Positions 59,701 through 64,000 of a DNA stretch of 64,000 bases are shown here, in pieces. The position numbers and the translations under genes are program-made. The notes beneath the pieces were generated by a model. That model was given only the letters and a program-made list of their open reading frames with translations. It ran no database searches and was not told where the DNA came from. The DNA is from Eonycteris spelaea. Its lineage: Eukaryota > Chordata > Mammalia > Chiroptera > Pteropodidae. Numbering within the stretch: the first letter of the stretch is position 1; each line of letters opens with the position of its first letter. The stretch is taken from positions 3,410,001 through 3,474,000 of the forward strand of contig PUFA01000022.1 of NCBI GenBank assembly GCA_003508835.1, given 5' to 3'.

Positions 59701-60368
59701 TTTCACTTAAAGGGAGCATTTTATAGATTGTCTCTGGCATATCTCAATTGCCGGAATCACTAATGTTGTGCTTCAGATTCATTATTAAGTAAAATAAGTG
59801 TTACTTGCAACAAAACATTAAGACTGTTGATAGTGGATGTGGTAACACAGATGGCTACCATGTGACTGATGGGCAGTGTGCATACGTTGGACAAAGGGAT
59901 GGTTCAATCCTGGGTGGGACAGAGCTGACTAGTGTGGGATTTCATCACACTCCTCAGAACAGCATACACAATTAAAAATTTATGAATTGTTTGTTTCTGG
60001 AATTTTTATTTACTATTTTCAGACCACAGTTGACCACAGGTAACTGAAACTGTGGAAAGTGAAATCACAGATGGGGTGGCGGGGGCAGGGGATTGTTGCA
60101 CTTTATTTTTTTTTGAGCTTCAGTGTTATTGTGAGTATAGGATGTACGATTTTTTTGAGTGAAAGTTCTTTAATAGATCAAAATTCCTATTGCTAGGCAC
60201 TGAAAGATAGCACAGAAGTGGAAATCGTGGACGAGAAAATGAGAAAAAAGATAGAACCAGAAAAATGGCCAATTCCAGGCCCTCCGCGTAGGGTGCCACA
60301 AACAGACTTCTCTCAACTGATTGATTGCCCAGAGTTCGTACCAGGCCAAGCCTTTTATTCACATACAG
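37903..60368 (+). CDS. LARP1B: LARP1B gene, 5' half (nine exons, continues past the window)
   Basis: La-related protein 1B, a cytoplasmic RNA-binding paralogue of LARP1, the regulator of TOP mRNA translation. Exons: 37903-38406, 44716-44774, 45176-45235, 46889-47063, 49175-49315, 51389-51532, 51788-51953, 55444-55588, 60197-60368. From exon 2 on, all junctions are GT-AG and in phase with no stop. Counted from [10 protein letters not shown] (45194), the window encodes about 328 residues: a charged linker, the HKWVPL motif, an RG-rich tract and the La motif (about residues 205-290). The C-terminal DM15 repeats lie outside the window to the right. Confidence 0.93.
41240..41560 (-). mobile_element. 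L1 3'UTR fragments, antisense
   Basis: TTATTGAGGTATAATTAACG, TTTTAGATGTACAACATAA and ACATACGTACATAGTTACAC are reversed L1 3'UTR sequence. Confidence 0.7.
44030..44130 (+). mobile_element. Possible Tigger-type terminal fragment
   Basis: ACAGATGCTCTTTGATTTAC followed by AATGGGTTTACTTTCTC resembles the terminus of a Tigger-group MITE. Confidence 0.35.
44716..44774 (+). CDS. LARP1B: LARP1B exon 2
   Basis: The acceptor TTTTTTTAG ends at 44715, after a (GTTT)n run, and the donor AAG|GTTTGT starts at 44775. The 59 nt encode [19 protein letters not shown] in the phase supplied by exon 1. The basic segment resembles the PKQRKGSK stretch at the same place in LARP1. Confidence 0.88.
45176..45235 (+). 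CDS. LARP1B: LARP1B exon 3, with internal start [10 protein letters not shown]
   Basis: The acceptor CTTAG ends at 45175 and the donor GGA|GTGAGT starts at 45236. Exactly 20 codons: [20 protein letters not shown]. The ATG at 45194-45196 has G at -3 and G at +4 and matches the start of the canonical LARP1B protein. It gives an intact product whatever happens in exon 1. NWPTP is shared with LARP1. Confidence 0.94.
45810..46800 (-). mobile_element. L1 fragment, antisense
   Basis: About 1 kb of reversed L1M 3' end: CACAGTCAAGATAACACTTA, TTATATAAGTGGAGTCATAC, TCACCTATTGGTGGACATTT, CATTCTAGTAGGTGTGTGG. Ends near a (TTTG)n run and just before exon 4. Confidence 0.8.
46889..47063 (+). CDS. LARP1B: LARP1B exon 4
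   Basis: The acceptor TTGCAG ends at 46888 and the donor GAG|GTTCGT starts at 47064. The 175 nt encode a charged, probably disordered linker: [20 protein letters not shown], then [20 protein letters not shown] and on to SNIQRKR. An antisense L1 ends within about 100 nt upstream. Confidence 0.95.
47064..49174 (+). other. LARP1B intron 4
   Basis: Mainly unrecognised AT-rich DNA. About 47860-47880 begins like a reversed MIR (TTGTTGAGCACTTAC), broken by (GTTT)n at 47885-47912. A 41-nt near-perfect hairpin lies at 47941-47981. Confidence 0.5.
49175..49315 (+). CDS. LARP1B: LARP1B exon 5
   Basis: The acceptor TTCAAG ends at 49174 and the donor CAAA|GTAAGT starts at 49316. It encodes [20 protein letters not shown] and on to [15 protein letters not shown] is a short motif conserved between LARP1 and LARP1B. 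Confidence 0.95.
49500..50225. mobile_element. Old L1 (L1ME-like) fragment
   Basis: TTAACTTTGAGCACTTGGTT, CAGGTTTCTTTACTATAATG and ATTAGTTGGCATTCCACTAT match a well-known old L1 segment. Orientation not asserted. Confidence 0.55.
50352..50592 (+). mobile_element. hAT-type MITE (MER3-like)
   Basis: Starts CAGTGATTCTCAATGGGAGT and ends AGGTTGAAAAACCCTTG, with GGGGACATTTGGCATTGGCTG inside. The termini are inverted repeats of the hAT type. The family name is tentative. Confidence 0.65.
50640..51030 (-). mobile_element. L1 fragment, antisense
   Basis: CATGGCCAGTGAGGTTAAGC and AGATGTCTTCTCCCAGTTTG are reversed L1 ORF2-end sequence. Confidence 0.55.
51389..51532 (+). CDS. LARP1B: LARP1B exon 6 (RG-rich tract)
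   Basis: The acceptor AAAAAG ends at 51388 and the donor CGAT|GTATGA starts at 51533. The 144 nt encode [20 protein letters not shown], then SFRGRGRG and repeated RG dipeptides to GNPR. RG tracts of this kind bind RNA and are arginine-methylation targets. The acceptor has a poor pyrimidine tract. Confidence 0.94.
51788..51953 (+). CDS. LARP1B: LARP1B exon 7 (start of La motif)
   Basis: The acceptor ATTAAG ends at 51787 and the donor AAT|GTAAGT starts at 51954. It encodes [20 protein letters not shown], then [20 protein letters not shown] and [11 protein letters not shown]. The last part is the first helix of the La motif. Confidence 0.95.
53814..54072 (-). mobile_element. tRNA-Val-derived SINE with 14-bp target duplication
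   Basis: Flanked by CATAGAACTTCCTT (53800-53813) and CATAGAACTCCCTT (54073-54086), a 14-bp duplication with one mismatch. The tRNA-like head is at the right (5') end, preceded on its strand by a run of G. The body of about 160 nt has no family I know. The A/T-rich tail is on the left. It is the only clearly lineage-specific SINE I see in the window. Confidence 0.8.
53974..54045 (-). pseudogene. tRNA-Val(TAC)-like SINE head
   Basis: The 72-nt reverse complement starts GGTTCCATAGAGTAGTGG, has anticodon-loop TTTACAC (TAC) and ends with the GGTTCGA T-loop and an acceptor GGAGCC. It differs from a functional tRNA-Val in the last anticodon-stem pair (C-A mismatch) and the acceptor stem. It has A- and B-box-like sequence but is part of the SINE, not a tRNA gene. 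Confidence 0.8.
55444..55588 (+). CDS. LARP1B: LARP1B exon 8 (La motif core)
   Basis: The acceptor TTTTCAG ends at 55443 and the donor GAG|GTAATT starts at 55589. It encodes [20 protein letters not shown] and on to [14 protein letters not shown]. The YYFS-NL-RD-FL pattern is the signature of the La motif that binds RNA 3' ends; it is intact. Confidence 0.97.
55589..56260 (+). other. LARP1B intron 8, proximal part
   Basis: No recognised repeat apart from short diverged scraps; no exon features. Confidence 0.4.
56260..56460 (+). mobile_element. MIR SINE
   Basis: TTTAGAGCATGGACTTTAAA, CTCTGTGACCTTGGGCAA and the tail GTAATGGCAGTACCTG fit MIR. Confidence 0.75.
56690..57260 (-). mobile_element. 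L1 fragment, antisense
   Basis: CTTCTGGCAATCACCATTCT, CTGAGTAATATTCCAGTATG, AGGTATATACCCAGAAATGG: reversed L1 3' end. Confidence 0.8.
58050..58960 (-). mobile_element. L1 fragments, antisense, with a (CCCCA)n insert
   Basis: TTACATTGAGACATAATTTA, GTATTCCATTGTATAAATAA, and a second piece with TGTAAATGGAATTGTC and ATTCATCCATGTTGTTGCAA. A (ACCCC)n run occupies 58811-58848. Confidence 0.65.
59580..60105 (-). mobile_element. Tigger-type DNA transposon relic before LARP1B exon 9
   Basis: On the minus strand, CTTATTTTACTTAATAATG and the following bases match the start of a Tigger transposase reading frame, heavily decayed. The right end (CAGACCACAGTTGACCACAG, AACTGAAACTGTGGAAAG) is the usual Tigger terminus. 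It lies about 90 nt before the exon 9 acceptor. Confidence 0.7.
60197..60368 (+). CDS. LARP1B: LARP1B exon 9 (end of La motif and linker)
   Basis: The acceptor GCTAG ends at 60196 and the donor ACAG|GTAACA starts at 60369. The 172 nt encode [20 protein letters not shown], then PEKWPIPG and [19 protein letters not shown] to SHT. EKWPIP and TDFSQL-CPEFVP are shared with LARP1. It ends in phase 1. Confidence 0.96.
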
Positions 60369-60944
60369 GTAACAGCTTTTCTTCTAGAGCAAACAACATA
60401 ACAGTGGGCTATTTGGTACAGTTTACCTATGTTTTTAAAATTTATTTAGATTTAATAGGAAATTTAAAGCTAACTTTTGATACTCAAAATTCTATTCATA
60501 TTGACTCCCTCACAGTGCTATAAATGAAATAGGGATTTAAGAATTATGAGTGAAGCTCTGCTCTATTTGTTCTTAAATTATTTGTGTACTTTGTTATATG
60601 TGGAGTTTCTACTTTATTTTCTCTTAATTTTACTAAGTGATTCAGATATGTTGTGCCAGTTTTTCCGCTGTAGCCTTGGAACAGTCTAGTAGGATTGCAG
60701 TAGTCTAAACATTTTATACTCAAGAGTGGGATAGACTTCCTTTAATGTGCTTCAGCCTTGTCTTGAAAAGATGAAGTGACCTAATGCTTAATTGGAATTC
60801 TCTTATGGAGATATAATTACATATTTAAGAATTGGTGGTATTGAAAATTTTCCAAAAAGTGCTTTAATGTTAAGACCTTTTTCCTGGATCATTTTTAAGA
60901 CATTCCCTCTTGGGAAAAAATATGTGTGCTTAAACTTTTTTCAG

Positions 60945-61600
60945 TCAAGGTGATGATCTACTGATGCTCTTGGATGTCATTTGATCGGAATATGCAGAGG
61001 AATAGGTGACTCACTGAAATATTATAAATATTGGAACAAATCATGCTGCAGAAATGAAAGCAACCAGACTGACTTCTGTGCAAGAATGTCTACTCCCAGC
61101 TCCTTGTGGAGGAGGTTGGGCCAACACTGCAGTGGAGATAAACAGCTTTGTGATGACGATGAGAGACCAGAGGACTGCTGTTGTTTTTATATGAGCTGCT
61201 CATTTGTGTGTAATTAGCCTGGGCTGCATGTGCTTCTCTTTTTCACGGTGGGAAAGTTAATTAATTATCATTCTGGAAATATTACAAGATTCTCTTTTCC
61301 TTCCAGACTTATGTATTTGTGTCCATATCAGTAAAGCAGAAATAGAGAGGCTCGACTGGCATTCCCCAGATCATTAGGTCCTTTGCTATTTGATTTGCCT
61401 TTCAGTGTAATATACGTTGTATAACTTAACATGTTGTCATAATAATCCACGTGGGGTATAAGATTTATTAATGTGGACACTACGGGATAAAAAATTTAAG
61501 AAATGAAGAAGAGTATTTTTTTCTTTACTCTTTAAAATGTATTTTTGATACACTAGTATGAGACACCTGCCAATAAAGCACTGATGGACAGTCTCAGATA
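60945..61600 (+). CDS. LARP1B: Probable alternative terminal exon of LARP1B
   Basis: CTTTTTTCAG ends at 60944, a good acceptor 576 nt after exon 9. Joined in phase, it adds V-K-V-M-I-Y and a TGA at 60962-60964, then a 3'UTR with AATAAA at 61572-61577 and a T/G-rich stretch at about 61605-61622. The product would be about 334 residues from MANW, keeping the La motif but lacking the DM15 region. I recall that short human LARP1B isoforms of about this length are annotated, but cannot check this. The end coordinate is estimated. Confidence 0.5.
61572..61577 (+). terminator. Poly(A) signal of the short LARP1B form (AATAAA)
   Basis: Canonical hexamer with T/G-rich DNA 30-45 nt downstream. A second AATAAA lies at 61892-61897. 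Confidence 0.45.
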
Positions 61601-63980
61601 TTTTCATTTGGTGTTTCTTTGTCAGCTCTCTATGCCTCTAAACCTAGAAAGTAACTTGGACAGGTGTCTTAAAATTTGAAGAAAAGTGATATTTTTAGAT
61701 TTTTTTTTTTAAAGATCTAATGTCTGTATAAGTTAGATTAATTTATTGTATAAACTTGGGGTCCAAGATGACATTTTTAACCTCCAACAGGTATTAAGTG
61801 AGTTAGATAAAATAGGAAATACTTCTTCCACAGAGTAGCTAAGATAGGTCAGTCAAGTTGGTGATGCCTGTCCTTTAGCCATTTATGCATTAATAAAATT
61901 ACAGGAAAAAAATAACAATGTCTTGTAAATTTTTGTGTTTTTTTTTATGTACGCTCACTTACATACACATACATATTACCTGAAATAAGTCAACATATAT
62001 CTAAGTGCTAAAATTTTAGGTTCTTTAAATTATACATCAGAAACTAGATGAATCATGAAAAACATATAGAAAGACGGAATTTTCTTAGCGTTACGCTGAT
62101 GATACATATCACATCATAGGAATACTTAATGTAAACTCCACCTTTTCCTATGAATTCACAAATTTCTGATCAAAATAATTCCCCTCTAATAAGAAACCTT
62201 AGTTTTCTAAATTCAGTGGAGAGTAGTGTGTCACCAAAAATTTCAAATGGAAATGAGGAATAGGAAATGTAGATTTTTATCTGTACCTGCGTGTAGAGAA
62301 AGGTGATGAAAGTTTTTCATCTATATCCTTTTTACTCAGATGAAAAGGCTTTACATTTCAAAAATAACTTTGTGTATACTTTCTGAGGGATTTGTGTGAT
62401 AAAATATTTAAACATTTTCGTTCTTTTCATCAAAAAAATTAAAATTATAATTTTCCTTCCGGAGCTTGAATTGTCTAGCATGAGTTCATCTTTGTGCTGG
62501 ACAGAGAACCATAATACACCAGAAAAGGTTGATTATAGGAAGGATAAGGTGTTTTGAGATTGAGGTTTTGCAGTTCTGTGGACATAGTATTGCACTAGCA
62601 ATGGTACAAGAATTTCATTCACAAAAATTGAGAGGTCAGATATCTGATGATTGTGTGTTTATTTTTGGCTTTAAAAAATGTACAGGAGGAGTCCTAATGA
62701 TTATTAAATAAGCTGTGGGATTTCCTTTGAAAAGTCGCTTTGCAGAAGTATCCTTGGATGCGCCACACGCGAAATACATAATCTTTTTAAAGCAATCTAT
62801 AATAATTACCTAAAGCTTTGATTTAGGGTGGATAAAAAGTCATACCAGGAAGATGTCATGCATATATAGGATGGTTTATCTTTGGGGAGTCATGTTGACA
62901 ATTTTCAGTTAATGAAAACAGCAAAAACATTATTTTCTATGAGCTCTTACAAATGAGAAGCCGTAAGTGCTCACATATGTGTCTAATTTTTTGGAAGATT
63001 AGGGATTTACTGTTATCCTTAAAATTTACATACACATATCTGCTATAGAGAGAGAGAGAGAGATTGAAGTCATTTCATTGTATAACAAATCACAGAAATC
63101 ACACAAAACACACATATAGCTTAATTATGATGTGAACACCCTTTAAAAACTTCTAAATTCTCTTGTCATTCCCAAATTTGGTATTTTACTGTAATTTATA
63201 AGCATGTGTGTTGTGATATAGTGAAATATTTGAGCTTCATTAGCATTCAGAGATGATTATATGATAAACTTAAGTAGACGTTTAAAGATTAAATTTCTAT
63301 TTTAAAAATAGTAGCTACCGATTGCCCTAGCATCTGCCAGGTGCTGTTCTTATCATTTGTACATGCACTAAGCATAATGGTAACTTACTTAAATCTCAGT
63401 TTCTAGGGTGTGGTTCCGAGGCTGCTTTTAAAGCTTTATTTACTGTGTGAACATGGATGATTCATAGTATTAAGAATAGGGTTCTCTATAACTTCAGTAA
63501 CGCTGACATTCCAAACCTAGCATTAACTCATACTACTTTTGTGGATCAAGTAATGAATATATACACCATTAATTAAGGAAGTTGTAGAGTGACGCTGTTC
63601 AATACAATGTTTTCTATACTTGTAATCCTAATGGTAATGTTTTAAACATTTTAACATATCCAAATATTACTATAACAGTATAAAAATATGGATCTTTTAT
63701 TTTTTTGACCATATCATTGAAATATAGTACAGATTTTACATATTCTGAGCACATTTTAAAATGAACTACATTTTGAGAACCCATTAGCTCCATATAGCTA
63801 GTGGCTACTGTATTGGACAGCATAATTAAGAGCTTTTTCTGTTTATTTTTGTGATCTGGTGGTTGTATCCTGGATCTAAGTATGGATCCATAGTGAAGAT
63901 AATGCATTTGATTCTAGCATATATAGTAAGTAAAAGTAAAATCTTGGAGTATTCTTCTCAAACCCAAACTCCTGGAATGT
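61601..63980 (+). other. LARP1B intron sequence to the window end
   Basis: AT-rich with no repeat I can name except a (GA)n run at 63047-63062. No further exon with LARP1 family features. Confidence 0.5.
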
Positions 63981-63982
63981 GT

Positions 63983-64000
63983 CTTTGCTTTTTCATTTAG
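63983..64000 (+). other. LARP1B: Probable 3' splice site of the next LARP1B exon
   Basis: The window ends in TTTGCTTTTTCATTTAG, a pyrimidine tract with a terminal TAG. Exon 9 needs a downstream partner in phase 1 (expected to begin the SAPNSP-type segment), so the next exon could start at 64001. Confidence 0.45.

Noticed and set aside
60981..61217. 78-codon cysteine-rich open frame after LARP1B exon 9
   Set aside because: Out of phase with exon 9 and no signal peptide; better explained as 3'UTR of the proposed short isoform.

Overview
This is AT-rich mammalian nuclear DNA. It has short exons with consensus GT-AG splice sites separated by kilobase introns, old L1, L2, MIR and DNA-transposon fossils, and one CpG island. 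Two neighbouring plus-strand genes account for all convincing coding sequence: ABHD18 (the C4orf29 orthologue) and the 5' half of LARP1B. They are in the order I know from human 4q28. No retrovirus-scale ORF, CRISPR array or prokaryotic feature is present. The species is not identifiable from what I can see. The L1 types and the scarcity of young SINEs fit a non-primate placental mammal.

Layout. 1-6701: intron upstream of the first coding exon of ABHD18 (its promoter lies left of the window). 6702-27276: twelve ABHD18 coding exons, then an AT-rich 3'UTR with candidate poly(A) signals to about 29530. 29530-37035: intergenic, with an unclassified LTR-like relic (about 33300-35310) and a MER2-type element split by a MER1-type insertion (35401-36178). 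37036-38720: CpG island with the first exon of LARP1B. 44716-60368: eight further LARP1B exons, ending in the La motif. 60945-about 61600: a probable alternative terminal exon giving a short LARP1B. The window stops exactly on what looks like the acceptor of the next LARP1B exon.

Most notable points. (i) ABHD18 has three separate frame-breaking deletions in exons 9, 10 and 11, after the nucleophile serine and before or within the segment carrying the presumed acid and histidine. Otherwise its exons and splice sites look well kept. This is either a recently inactivated gene or clustered assembly error. (ii) One ABHD18 intron has a perfect U12-type AT 5' splice site and appears to end in AA. 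(iii) The first LARP1B exon changes frame inside a (CCG)n tract. (iv) A tRNA-Val-headed SINE with a 14-bp target duplication lies inside an L1 in LARP1B. (v) A 315-nt uninterrupted pyrimidine tract lies in the first ABHD18 intron. The two genes share strand and neighbourhood only. ABHD18 is an alpha/beta hydrolase and LARP1B an RNA-binding protein, with no functional link visible here.
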